43,581 bases of DNA from Planctomycetota bacterium (lineage in GTDB: Bacteria; Planctomycetota; UBA1135; UBA2386): contig JAHBXX010000037.1 in assembly GCA_019636245.1 (NCBI GenBank), positions 1-43,581 on the forward strand, read 5' to 3'. Under the pieces are notes generated by a model. That model worked only from the letters and a program-made list of their open reading frames with translations, had not been told where the DNA came from and ran no database searches. The translations under genes and the position numbers were made by a program. Below are positions 1-10,214 of the stretch, piece after piece; position 1 is the stretch's first letter; the number at the start of each line of letters is the position of its first letter.

Positions 1-1
1 G

Positions 2-1078
2 CTCGAGCCGCTGCCGCGCGAACTGTCGGTCACCGGCGCGCTGGCCGCCCGCGAACAGCTGGTGCTCAGCATGCAGGTCGGCGGCCGCCTGCAGGACCTG
101 CACGTCGACGTCGGCGACCTGGTGCAGGCGGACGACGTGCTCGCCCGCCTCGACCCGCGCGACTTCGAGCTCGACCTGCTGCGCGCCGAGGCGGCGATGC
201 AGGCCGCGCACGCGCGGCTCGGCATCGACACCGACGCCGACCTGCGGGCCGTCGACCCCGAGGCGATGGCGCCGGTGCGCGAGGCGCAGGCGGTCCTGGC
301 CGAGGCCAGGCTGCAGCGCGACCGCGTGGCCGAGATGGTGCAGGAGCAGCTGCGGCCGCCGGCGGAGCTGGAGACGGCCGACGCGACGCTGCTGGTGGCG
401 CAGAGCCGGCTGCAGCGCGCCCGCGAGGACGTGCAGGCGATGCTGGCCGCCGCCGGCCAGGCCCGCGTCGAACTGCAGCAGGCCGCCAAGCGCCGGCAGG
501 ACGCCGTCGCCCGCGCGCCGTGGCGCGGGCGGGTCGCCGCGCGCCACGCCACCGCCGGCGAAGTCGTGGCCGCGGGCGCCCCGCTGGTGACGCTGGTGGC
601 CGTGGAGCCGCTGCGGCTGCAGCTGCCGGTGCCCGAGCGCGCCGCCGCCGAAGTGGCGATCGGCCAGCGCGTGCGCTTCACCGTCGACGGCCTGGACGGC
701 GGCGAGCGCGAAGGGCTGGTGGCGCGGCTCGGCGCCGTCGTCGATCGCCAGAACCGCACCCGGCTGGTCGAGGCCACCGTCGCCAACGCCGATGGTGCGC
801 TGTTGCCCGGCGGCTTCTGCCGCGCCCGGATCCTGGTCGCGCCGGCCGAGCAGGCGCTGACGGTGCCGCGCGCGGCGGTGGTCTTGTTCGCCGGGGTGGC
901 GCGCGTGTTCACGGTCGGCGGCGAGGTGGGGCAGCCGCGGGCCGAAGGGCGCGTGGTGCAGCTCGGCCGCGACCTCGGCGATCGCTGGGAGCTGCGCTCC
1001 GGCCTGGTCGCGGGGACCGAGGTGGTGCTCGATCCCGGCGACCTGCGGCACGGCGACCCGGTCGTGGTGGAGCGCTGA
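2..1078 (+). CDS. RND efflux periplasmic adaptor subunit (MFP/HlyD family), 5' end missing
   Basis: The open frame enters from the left edge at base 2, so the N-terminus and signal sequence lie outside the window. The visible protein begins with a biotinyl-lipoyl-like half (motif VGGRLQDLHVDVGDLV) followed by a long Ala/Arg/Glu-rich helical hairpin. It returns to the second lipoyl half (APWRGRVAARHATAGEVV) and ends in beta-barrel and membrane-proximal domains. This order is that of membrane fusion proteins, which link an inner-membrane RND pump to an outer-membrane channel. Its TGA lies three bases before the GTG of the permease, so the two are surely co-transcribed. No outer-membrane factor gene is visible; it may lie upstream. 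Substrate cannot be told. An internal ATG at 62 is inside the lipoyl domain and is not the true start. Confidence 0.9.
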   Translation, partial: LEPLPRELSVTGALAAREQLVLSMQVGGRLQDLHVDVGDLVQADDVLARLDPRDFELDLLRAEAAMQAAHARLGIDTDADLRAVDPEAMAPVREAQAVLAEARLQRDRVAEMVQEQLRPPAELETADATLLVAQSRLQRAREDVQAMLAAAGQARVELQQAAKRRQDAVARAPWRGRVAARHATAGEVVAAGAPLVTLVAVEPLRLQLPVPERAAAEVAIGQRVRFTVDGLDGGEREGLVARLGAVVDRQNRTRLVEATVANADGALLPGGFCRARILVAPAEQALTVPRAAVVLFAGVARVFTVGGEVGQPRAEGRVVQLGRDLGDRWELRSGLVAGTEVVLDPGDLRHGDPVVVER

Positions 1079-1081
1079 GCC

Positions 1082-4185
<3,104 letters not shown>

Positions 4186-4210
<25 letters not shown>

Positions 4211-4737
4211 GGGTGGCGGATCCAGCAGCGCAGGCGCTGGTCGGCGAGCAGCGGGCGGAACTCGGCGCCCAGGCGCTCCAGGTCGGCGGCCGGCAGGAGC
4301 CGCTGGACGAGCGGGAACAGGATCTGGTTCTCCTTCAGCACGTGGGCGCGGGCGAGATCCAGGTAGCCGCCGACGGCGGCGCCGAGCCGGGTGCGGTCGC
4401 GCTCGAGCAGGGCGCGTTCCAGGCGCAGGCGCCAGCCATGGGCGCGCAGGTGTTCGTTGCGCAGCACGGCCGTGGGGCCGTGCTCGGCGGACAGGCCGGC
4501 CGCCTCCAGCGCCGGGAACAGCAGGTGTTCCTCCTTGCGGTGGTGCAGACCGTCGTCGAACTCGTCGAGGAAGCGCAGCACGTCGCGCCAGAAGGTCTCG
4601 CGCAGGGCGCCCTGCGCCTCGAGCCGGCGGCTCTCGCGCTCGACCTCGTCGAGCACCTGCAGGATGGTGCGATGCTCGCCCAGCAGGACCTCGATCGGTC
4701 CGTCGGGCACAACCCACGGCAGGGCGCCGGCGTCCAT
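4186..4737 (-). CDS. Hemerythrin-like HHE cation-binding domain protein
   Basis: A 183-residue, all-helical cytosolic protein. The metal-ligand pattern of hemerythrin-like domains is clear: His22 (GEHRTIL), His65/His66 with Glu69-Glu70 (HHRKEEHLLFP), His96/His100 (NEHLRAH) and His132 with Glu136 (HVLKENQILFP). Such domains bind a di-iron centre and serve in oxygen, nitric oxide or oxidative stress sensing or iron handling; which applies here cannot be told. ATG 4737 was chosen because a -10-like TAGACT lies only eight bases before it, and upstream sequence would add a non-conserved tail. The gene is divergent from the S46 peptidase and convergent with, and overlapping, the RND permease. Confidence 0.85.
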
Positions 4738-4745
4738 GGTGCAGC

Positions 4746-4751
4746 AGTCTA
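4746..4751 (-). promoter_or_regulatory. -10-like TAGACT, hemerythrin gene
   Basis: TAGACT on the minus strand, eight bases before ATG 4737. If it is the -10 element, transcription would start at about 4739, giving an essentially leaderless mRNA. No convincing -35 box is visible. The same hexamer precedes the S46 peptidase and tRNA-Glu genes. Confidence 0.45.
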
Positions 4752-4865
4752 GTACCGGGTCCGCGTCCGCGACGTGGGCCATGCTGCGCAGTGGGGGGCG
4801 GGACGTGTGGCGGGGGCGACGCGGAAAAGCCGCAGCCGTCTTTCGCCGCCGGCGCGCGGTGGCCG

Positions 4866-4871
4866 TAGACT
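4866..4871 (+). promoter_or_regulatory. -10-like TAGACT, S46 peptidase gene
   Basis: TAGACT 19 bases before ATG 4891, and 10 bases before an in-frame GTG at 4882. The predicted transcript start is about 4878. A -35 candidate is poor (TTTCGC at 4841 with a 19-base spacer). It is divergent from the hemerythrin promoter. Confidence 0.4.
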
Positions 4872-4890
4872 CCGCCGCCCCGTGACTCGC

Positions 4891-6609
4891 ATGCAGACCA
4901 CCTCCCGTCTCCCGTCGGCGCACTGGCATCGCCTGCGCCGGGTTCTCGTCGCGCTGCTGGCGGCCGGCCTCGGCCTCGGTTCGGCTCCCGCCCAGGTCCG
5001 CAAGGAACTGGGGCGCATGTGGACGTTCGAGGCGGCGCCGCTGGGCTGGTTCCAGCAGGCCTACGATTTCACGCCGGGGCCGGAGTGGCTCGAACACGCG
5101 CGGCTGGCATCGCTGCGCCTCGGTCGGCGCAACGACCAGGCCCCGGGCGGGATCCAGTTCTTCTGCTCGGCTTCGTTCGTCAGCCCGCACGGGCTGGTGA
5201 TGACGAACCACCACTGCGCCCGCGATGCGATCGCCGGCGTGCAGGGGGAGAACGACTGGCTGAAGGACGGCTTCTATGCCGGCGACTACGCCGGCGAGGT
5301 CCGGATCCCCGGGCTCCTGGTCTCGCAGCTGGTGGCGCAGCGCGACGTGACCAAGGAGGTCGCCGAGCGCGGCGCCGACGCCGTGCGGGCCGCGGCCGAG
5401 GCCGAGCAGCCGGAGCTGCTGCACCAGGTCATCGCGCTCTACCAGGGCGGCAACTACCAGCTCTACAGCCACCGCCTCTACGAGGACCTGCGTCTCGTCT
5501 GCGCGCCGCACGGGCAGGTCGCGCACTTCGGCGGCGACCCCGACAACTTCTGCTACCCGCGCTGGGGGCTGGACTACACGTTCCTGCGCGCCTGGGACGG
5601 CGATCGGCCGCTCGACAGCAAGGCGCAGTGCTTCGCCTGGAAGACCGCCGGCGCGGCCGAGGGCGAGGTGGTGTTCGTGACCGGCAACCCGGGGCGGACC
5701 GGGCGCCTGCAGACGCTGGCGCAGTGCGAGTACCTGCGCGACCACTTCTACCCCGGCCAGATCGAGCGGCTGCAGCAGATGCTCGAGCGGCTGCACCGTG
5801 AGGCCGCCTCGAGTCCGCAGAAGGAGAAGGAGCTGCGGCCGCGCATCCTGAGCCTGGAGAACGCGCGCAAGGCCAACCAGGGCTACCTCGACGGCCTGCG
5901 CAACCCGCGCATCCTGGCGATCAAGCAGAAGGCCGAGGACGAGCTGCGGGCTGCGGTCGCCAAGGACCCCGAGCTGCAGCGCAGGTATGGCGACGCCTGG
6001 GACCAGGTCGCCGCGCTGCAACAGGCGAAGATCGCGGCGGTCGGCGATCGCGACCAGCTGCGCGAGCTGGCGGCCGCCGAGCAGGAGCAGCAGAAGCGCA
6101 TCGGCGAGGCGTGCTTCGCCGTCTACGGCACCTCGATCCCGCCCGACGCGACGATGTCGCTGCGCATCAGCGACGGCGTCGTCAGGGGCTACCCGTTGAA
6201 CGGCACGCTGGCGCCGCCCCTGACCACGCTCTACGGCCTCTACGCGCGCCACCACGAGTTCGGCGGCAAGCCGCCGTTCGACCTGCCGCAGGTCTGGATC
6301 GACAAGGAACGCGAACTCGACCTGCGCACGCCGTTCAACTTCGTCGCCACCTGCGACATCATCGGCGGCAACTCGGGTTCGCCGGTCGTCGACCGCGAGC
6401 TGAACGTCGTCGGCCTGATCTTCGACGGCAACATCGAGATGCTCGGCAACAACTACGTGTTCGACGACGAGGTGTCGCGCAGCGTGTCGGTGCACCCGGC
6501 GATCGTCGTCGAATCGCTGCGCAAGGTGTACGGCGCCGGAGCGCTCGCCGACGAGCTCGAGCGCAAGGCGCGCGGGCCGGCGGATGCCGCCGGCAGTTCG
6601 CGCCGCTGA
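4891..6609 (+). CDS. S46 family serine peptidase (DPP7/DPP11-like dipeptidyl peptidase), exported
   Basis: A 572-residue protein with a Sec signal peptide: Arg-rich start, hydrophobic VLVALLAAGLGLG, then APAQ. It has the S46 chymotrypsin-like double beta-barrel hallmarks: TNHHC with His107/His108, FGGDPDN with Asp216/Asp218, and GGNSGSP with nucleophile Ser495. S46 enzymes remove dipeptides from oligopeptide N-termini in the periplasm. It is shorter than the roughly 700-residue Porphyromonas enzymes, so the inserted helical domain is probably reduced. Residue 513, 18 after the catalytic Ser, is Gly, as in DPP7 (aliphatic preference), rather than the Arg of acid-specific DPP11. ATG 4891 gives a clean signal peptide; GTG 4882 would add three residues. 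Confidence 0.92.
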   Translation: MQTTSRLPSAHWHRLRRVLVALLAAGLGLGSAPAQVRKELGRMWTFEAAPLGWFQQAYDFTPGPEWLEHARLASLRLGRRNDQAPGGIQFFCSASFVSPHGLVMTNHHCARDAIAGVQGENDWLKDGFYAGDYAGEVRIPGLLVSQLVAQRDVTKEVAERGADAVRAAAEAEQPELLHQVIALYQGGNYQLYSHRLYEDLRLVCAPHGQVAHFGGDPDNFCYPRWGLDYTFLRAWDGDRPLDSKAQCFAWKTAGAAEGEVVFVTGNPGRTGRLQTLAQCEYLRDHFYPGQIERLQQMLERLHREAASSPQKEKELRPRILSLENARKANQGYLDGLRNPRILAIKQKAEDELRAAVAKDPELQRRYGDAWDQVAALQQAKIAAVGDRDQLRELAAAEQEQQKRIGEACFAVYGTSIPPDATMSLRISDGVVRGYPLNGTLAPPLTTLYGLYARHHEFGGKPPFDLPQVWIDKERELDLRTPFNFVATCDIIGGNSGSPVVDRELNVVGLIFDGNIEMLGNNYVFDDEVSRSVSVHPAIVVESLRKVYGAGALADELERKARGPADAAGSSRR

Positions 6610-6614
6610 CGCGG

Positions 6615-7541
6615 TCAGCCGACGGCGACCGGCTGCTTCGGCAGCCGCACGGTGAACTTGGCGCCGCCGAGCGGCGAGTCCTCGATCGCCACGCTGCCGC
6701 CGAGGCTCTGCACGCAGGCCCGCACCGAGAACAGGCCGAGCCCCGTGCCCGCGGGCTTGGTCGTGGCCAGCCCGTCGAACAGGGTGGCGCGCCGCGCCGG
6801 CGGCACGCCGGGCCCGGCGTCGTGCACTTCGATCGCGACCGTCTCGGGCTGTTCGGCGACCACGACCTCGATCGCACCCTCGCCGTGCATCGCCTGGCCG
6901 GCGTTCAGCACCAGGTTGCCGATCACCTGGTGGATCAGCACCGCCTGGGTGAGGAGCCGCAGGCCGTCGCCGCCGCGGCAGACGATGCGGCAGTGGCGCA
7001 GGTGCTGGTGGGCGCGCACCGTCGCCACCGCCTCGCGCACGAGGCGCCCCAGTTCGACCTGCTGCCGGTCGCGGGGCGTGCCCTGCCGCGCCGCGTTCAG
7101 CAGGCGGCCGTTGAGATCGACGAGCCGGCCGACGCTGTGGCGGAGGTCCTCGATCTGCTGGCGGTCGCCGATGCGGCCCGAAGCGGCCAGCGCCTCGAGG
7201 TCGGCGAGCACGGCGACCAGCACGTTGTTGGCGTCGTGGGCGACCGAGGCGGCCATGACGCCGGCGAACACCTTGCCGTTGACGGCCAGCAGCGCCCGCT
7301 CCCGGCGCACCAGTTCGTCGGCGTCGCGTTCGATGCGGCGCATCGCCAGCAGGCCGCCGACGAAGGTCAGCAGGGTCGTCACCAGCACGAAGCCGATGCC
7401 CTTGCCGGTCTCGATGGCGAGCAGGTCGTCGATCGTCGTCGCATGCGCCGCCGCGAGCCGGCTCGACACCAGGATGTAGATCGCCGCCACGCCGCCGTAG
7501 GCGAACGCCAGCCCGAGGGCGTAGGAGGTGCTGCGGCGCAT
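6615..7541 (-). CDS. Membrane-anchored sensor histidine kinase
   Basis: A 308-residue protein with two transmembrane segments at about residues 8-28 and 48-66, separated by only about 20 residues, so there is almost no external sensor domain. A short linker leads to a dimerisation domain with phospho-acceptor His102 (AHDANN). The HATPase domain has an N-box (IGNLVLNAGQAM, about 207-218), a G1 box (HDAGPGV, about 240-246) and a G2 box (GTGLGL, about 265-270). It should autophosphorylate on His102; no response regulator lies nearby. Its ATG is five bases after the stop of the polytopic membrane protein gene, so the two are likely one operon and the membrane protein may supply the sensing. Only five bases separate its stop from that of the convergent S46 gene. 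Confidence 0.88.
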   Translation of the reverse strand: MRRSTSYALGLAFAYGGVAAIYILVSSRLAAAHATTIDDLLAIETGKGIGFVLVTTLLTFVGGLLAMRRIERDADELVRRERALLAVNGKVFAGVMAASVAHDANNVLVAVLADLEALAASGRIGDRQQIEDLRHSVGRLVDLNGRLLNAARQGTPRDRQQVELGRLVREAVATVRAHQHLRHCRIVCRGGDGLRLLTQAVLIHQVIGNLVLNAGQAMHGEGAIEVVVAEQPETVAIEVHDAGPGVPPARRATLFDGLATTKPAGTGLGLFSVRACVQSLGGSVAIEDSPLGGAKFTVRLPKQPVAVG

Positions 7542-7546
7542 CGCCG

Positions 7547-8359
7547 TCAGCCCTCTCCGGGCTCGGGCCCGTGCCGGTGAAACATGTGCACGCCGAAGGC
7601 GATGCCGGCCAGGCTCAGCAGGTGCAGCGACGGGAACACCAGCACGTGCTCGAGCCAGATCAGCCAGAACTGCTGCGCCGGCGAACCCGGTTCGAGCCGC
7701 GGCTCGAATTGCATCTGCGTCATCGGGTTGACGACGTCGATCACGCTGCCGACGTCGAGGCAGCCGCCCAGACGCTGGTCGCTCGCGTACTTGCTCCACA
7801 GCGCCGCCGGCAGCCGGGCGCCGAGGGTGCCGGCGCTCAGGGTCACGAACAGCGGCAGCAGGCCCTGGCAGGTGCGGGCGGCGCCGATCGCCAGGGCCAG
7901 GCCGGCCGGGAACAGGAACCGGTCGAGGCCGATCGGCTGCACGACCGCAGCCGGCGCCGCCAGGTGCTGCATGCCGAGCCAGGCCGCGGTCGCCGTCCAG
8001 GCCATGGCCAGCGCCGGCACCAGCGGCTGCCGTGGCGTGCGGTCGCCGAGCGCCCGCAGCCAGCCGGCCCAGAGCAGGGCGAAGGCGAGGAACGGCAGCG
8101 GCCACGCCCAGCCGGCAGCGGCCGCCGTCCCGGTGGGGAAGGAGACCATGCTGACCTCGAAATCGGCGCCCTGGAAGCCGGCGTAGGTGTGCACGGTCGC
8201 GAGCGTGCGTTCGGCCGGCCCGACCAGGCCGTGCACGACCCCGGCGACGGCGGCGGCGAGCAGCACGGCGATCGCCGGTCGGCGCAGGCGGGGCAGCGGC
8301 AGGGCCAGGCCCGTGGCGACGTAGGCGGCGAGGTGCAGGCAGGCGAGCAGTACGTCCAT
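7547..8359 (-). CDS. Polytopic membrane protein of unknown function, paired with a histidine kinase
   Basis: A 270-residue protein with about six or seven predicted membrane segments, near residues 3-22, 28-47, 80-102, 112-132, 148-165, 168-185 and 240-260. A soluble stretch at about 185-235 contains several Pro, Asp and Gln residues. I do not recognise the family. A conserved-looking motif GFQGADFEVSMVSFPTG lies in the loop after the second segment. Because the histidine kinase starts five bases downstream and lacks its own sensor domain, a role as membrane sensor or signal partner is a reasonable inference, not a demonstration. ATG 8359 was chosen; no strong ribosome binding site is seen. 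Confidence 0.7.
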   Translation of the reverse strand: MDVLLACLHLAAYVATGLALPLPRLRRPAIAVLLAAAVAGVVHGLVGPAERTLATVHTYAGFQGADFEVSMVSFPTGTAAAAGWAWPLPFLAFALLWAGWLRALGDRTPRQPLVPALAMAWTATAAWLGMQHLAAPAAVVQPIGLDRFLFPAGLALAIGAARTCQGLLPLFVTLSAGTLGARLPAALWSKYASDQRLGGCLDVGSVIDVVNPMTQMQFEPRLEPGSPAQQFWLIWLEHVLVFPSLHLLSLAGIAFGVHMFHRHGPEPGEG

Positions 8360-8451
8360 GTGGGGGCCGTGGCCCGCGCGGGCGGCGGGCCGGGGGAGCC
8401 CAGCTTTTCCGGGCGCGGCCGCCCCGTTGCCACAGTTTTCCCCCGCTCCCC

Positions 8452-8480
8452 TTGCTGGTGCCCGTGGTGCTCGCTAGCGT
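8452..8480 (+). promoter_or_regulatory. Promoter of rpmI-rplT (TTGCTG-17-TAGCGT)
   Basis: TTGCTG at 8452-8457 and TAGCGT at 8475-8480 are separated by 17 bases. The expected transcript start is about 8487, leaving a leader of about 21 bases with an AAGGA Shine-Dalgarno about ten bases before ATG 8508. This is the best spaced example of the TTGCnn/TAGnnT pattern in the window. Confidence 0.6.
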
Positions 8481-8507
8481 GCTCGCCCTTCCAAGGACCG
8501 TAGAACG

Positions 8508-8705
8508 ATGCCGAAGCAGAAGACCAAGAAGGCGGTGGTCAAGCGCATGAAGCTGACCAAGACCGGCAAGGTCAAGTTCCGCCACGCCTTCACGTCGCAC
8601 ATCATGGTGCGCCGCAGTGCGAAGCGGAAACGTCAGTTGCGCCAGAAGGGTCTGTGCAAGGGCAAGACCGCGGCGAACATGGCCATGTTGCTCGGTGGGA
8701 GGTAG
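8508..8705 (+). CDS. rpmI: Large ribosomal subunit protein bL35
   Basis: A 65-residue, very basic protein starting [14 protein letters not shown], with [14 protein letters not shown] and a C-terminal NMAMLLGGR, all typical of bL35, and of normal length. It is a structural protein of the 50S subunit. It is followed six bases later by rplT, the usual order. In most bacteria infC (initiation factor IF-3) stands just upstream; here it is absent and a promoter directly precedes rpmI. A leader hairpin bound by L20, as known in other bacteria, is not obvious in the short 5' leader. Confidence 0.97.
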   Translation: MPKQKTKKAVVKRMKLTKTGKVKFRHAFTSHIMVRRSAKRKRQLRQKGLCKGKTAANMAMLLGGR

Positions 8706-8711
8706 CCCAGA

Positions 8712-9068
8712 ATGTCCCGCGCCACCAATGGTCCCGCCACGCGCCAGCGCCGCAACCGCGTCCTGAAGCGCGCCAAGGGTTTCCGCCAGGGTCGCCGCAA
8801 CCTGTTCAAGCAGGCGATCGTCACCGGACTGCGCGGCGACGCGTTCGCGTTCGCCGGTCGGCAGCAGAAGAAGCGGCACTTCCGCTCGCTGTGGATCACG
8901 CGCCTGACCGCCGCGGTCAAGGCGCACGGACTGCGCTATTCGGCGTTCATCCACGGCGTGCAGCGGGCCGGCATCAAGCTGAACCGCAAGGAACTCAGCG
9001 AGCTGGCGATCCACGATCCGGGCACGTTCGAGGCGATCTGCGCCCAGGCGAAGTCGGCGATCGCGTAG
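8712..9068 (+). CDS. rplT: Large ribosomal subunit protein bL20
   Basis: A 118-residue basic protein with the bL20 pattern: the N-terminal extension RATNGPATRQRRNRVLKRAKG, YSAFIHGVQRAGIKLNRKEL near residue 80-95, and the C-terminal LAIHDPGTFEAIC. It binds 23S rRNA early in 50S assembly. The ATG at 8712 is preceded by GGGAGG at 8698-8703. It is co-transcribed with rpmI. A perfect 10-bp hairpin lies between its stop and pheS. Confidence 0.97.
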   Translation: MSRATNGPATRQRRNRVLKRAKGFRQGRRNLFKQAIVTGLRGDAFAFAGRQQKKRHFRSLWITRLTAAVKAHGLRYSAFIHGVQRAGIKLNRKELSELAIHDPGTFEAICAQAKSAIA

Positions 9069-9106
9069 CCCGCCGGGGGCCGCCGCGGCGGCGAGCCCGG
9101 GATGCG

Positions 9107-9132
9107 GCGGCGCTGGCTTGTTCCAGCGCCGC
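9107..9132 (+). terminator. Perfect 10-bp hairpin between rplT and pheS
   Basis: GCGGCGCTGG (9107-9116), a six-base loop CTTGTT, then CCAGCGCCGC (9123-9132). The stem is perfect but is followed by GTTGCTGT rather than a T-run, so it could be a weak intrinsic terminator or an attenuator for pheST. No leader peptide with Phe codons is evident. Confidence 0.45.
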
Positions 9133-9155
9133 GTTGCTGTACGGAGGTTGGCTGC

Positions 9156-10214
9156 ATGGACACGACGGCTCGGCGCGAGCAGTGGTTGCGTGAGGTCGCG
9201 GCGGCGGCGGATGCGGCGGCGCTGGCGGCGCTCGAGACGCGCCTGCTCGGCCCCAAGGGCGAGGTGCAGGAACTCGTGCGCAGCGTCACGTCGCTGCCCA
9301 AGGAGGAGCGCCCGGCGTTCGGCAAGGCGGCGAACGGCGTCAAGCTCGACGTCGAAGCGGCGCTGCAGCAGCGGCGCGAGCAGTTCGCGCAGCAGGCGCT
9401 GGCGGCCGAGCTGGCGGCCGGGGACTTCGACCCGACCGAGCCCGGCCCGCGGCCGGCCCGCGGCACGCTGCACCCGATCACCCTCGTGCAGAACGAGCTG
9501 GTCGACCTGTTCACCAGCATGGGCTTCCAGTGGGAGGACGGGCCCGAGGTCGAGTCGGAGTACTTCAACTTCGACGCGCTGAACATCCCCGGCGACCATC
9601 CGGCGCGCGAGAGCCAGGACACGTTCTGGCTCGAGCCGCACCCGGGCCTCGGGCGCAACCTGCTGCGCACCCACACCTCGCCCGTGCAGGTGCGCACGAT
9701 GCAGCGCCTGACGCGCCACGGCTTCCATCCGCCGTTGAAGGTCATCGTGCCCGGCCGCTGCTTCCGCAGCGAGACCGTCGACAAGACCCACGAGCACACC
9801 TTCTACCAGATGGAAGGCCTGGTCGTGGACCGCGACGTCAGCACGGCGAACCTGATCCACACCATGAAGACCTGCCTGCGCGTGATCCTCGAGCGCGACG
9901 TGCAGGTCAGGCTGCGGCCCGGCTTCTTCCCGTTCGTCGAGCCCGGCTTCGAACTCGACGTCAACTGCCCGTTCTGCGGCGGCAAGGGCTGCCCGGTGTG
10001 CAAGCAGTCCGGCTGGATCGAGATCCTGCCCTGCGGCATGGTGCACCCGCACGTGCTGCGCGAAGGCGGTATCGACCCCGAGGTCCATACCGGTTTCGCG
10101 TTCGGCATGGGCCTGCAGCGGGTCGTGATGCTGCGCTACGGCATCGACGACATCCGCCAGTTCATGGGCGGCGACCTGCGCTTCCTGCGCCAGTTCCCGG
10201 AGGTGACGCGATGA
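9156..10214 (+). CDS. pheS: Phenylalanine--tRNA ligase alpha subunit
   Basis: A 352-residue class II synthetase subunit that charges tRNA-Phe as a heterotetramer with PheT. An N-terminal coiled-coil tRNA-binding part (about 1-90) precedes the catalytic core. Motif 2 is seen in RCFRSETVDKTHEHTFYQMEG and motif 3 in GFAFGMGLQRVVMLRYGI. The core includes the insertion CPFCGGKGCPVCKQSGW, a four-Cys metal-site-like segment that occurs in many PheS proteins. ATG 9156 was chosen because GGAGG at 9143-9147 lies eight bases before it; an upstream ATG at 9102 falls in the hairpin region and is rejected. The stop overlaps the pheT start (ATGA). Confidence 0.97.
   Translation: MDTTARREQWLREVAAAADAAALAALETRLLGPKGEVQELVRSVTSLPKEERPAFGKAANGVKLDVEAALQQRREQFAQQALAAELAAGDFDPTEPGPRPARGTLHPITLVQNELVDLFTSMGFQWEDGPEVESEYFNFDALNIPGDHPARESQDTFWLEPHPGLGRNLLRTHTSPVQVRTMQRLTRHGFHPPLKVIVPGRCFRSETVDKTHEHTFYQMEGLVVDRDVSTANLIHTMKTCLRVILERDVQVRLRPGFFPFVEPGFELDVNCPFCGGKGCPVCKQSGWIEILPCGMVHPHVLREGGIDPEVHTGFAFGMGLQRVVMLRYGIDDIRQFMGGDLRFLRQFPEVTR

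Noticed and set aside
6615..10088. A 1157-codon minus-strand frame reaching from the histidine kinase across rpmI, rplT and pheS
   Set aside because: Only the last 308 codons are a real protein (histidine kinase); the rest is the antisense of ribosomal and pheS genes with no plausible domain.
9530..10210. An N-terminal extension of pheT
   Set aside because: The frame is open upstream, but ATG 10211 overlaps the pheS stop by ATGA and gives the normal PheT N-terminus.
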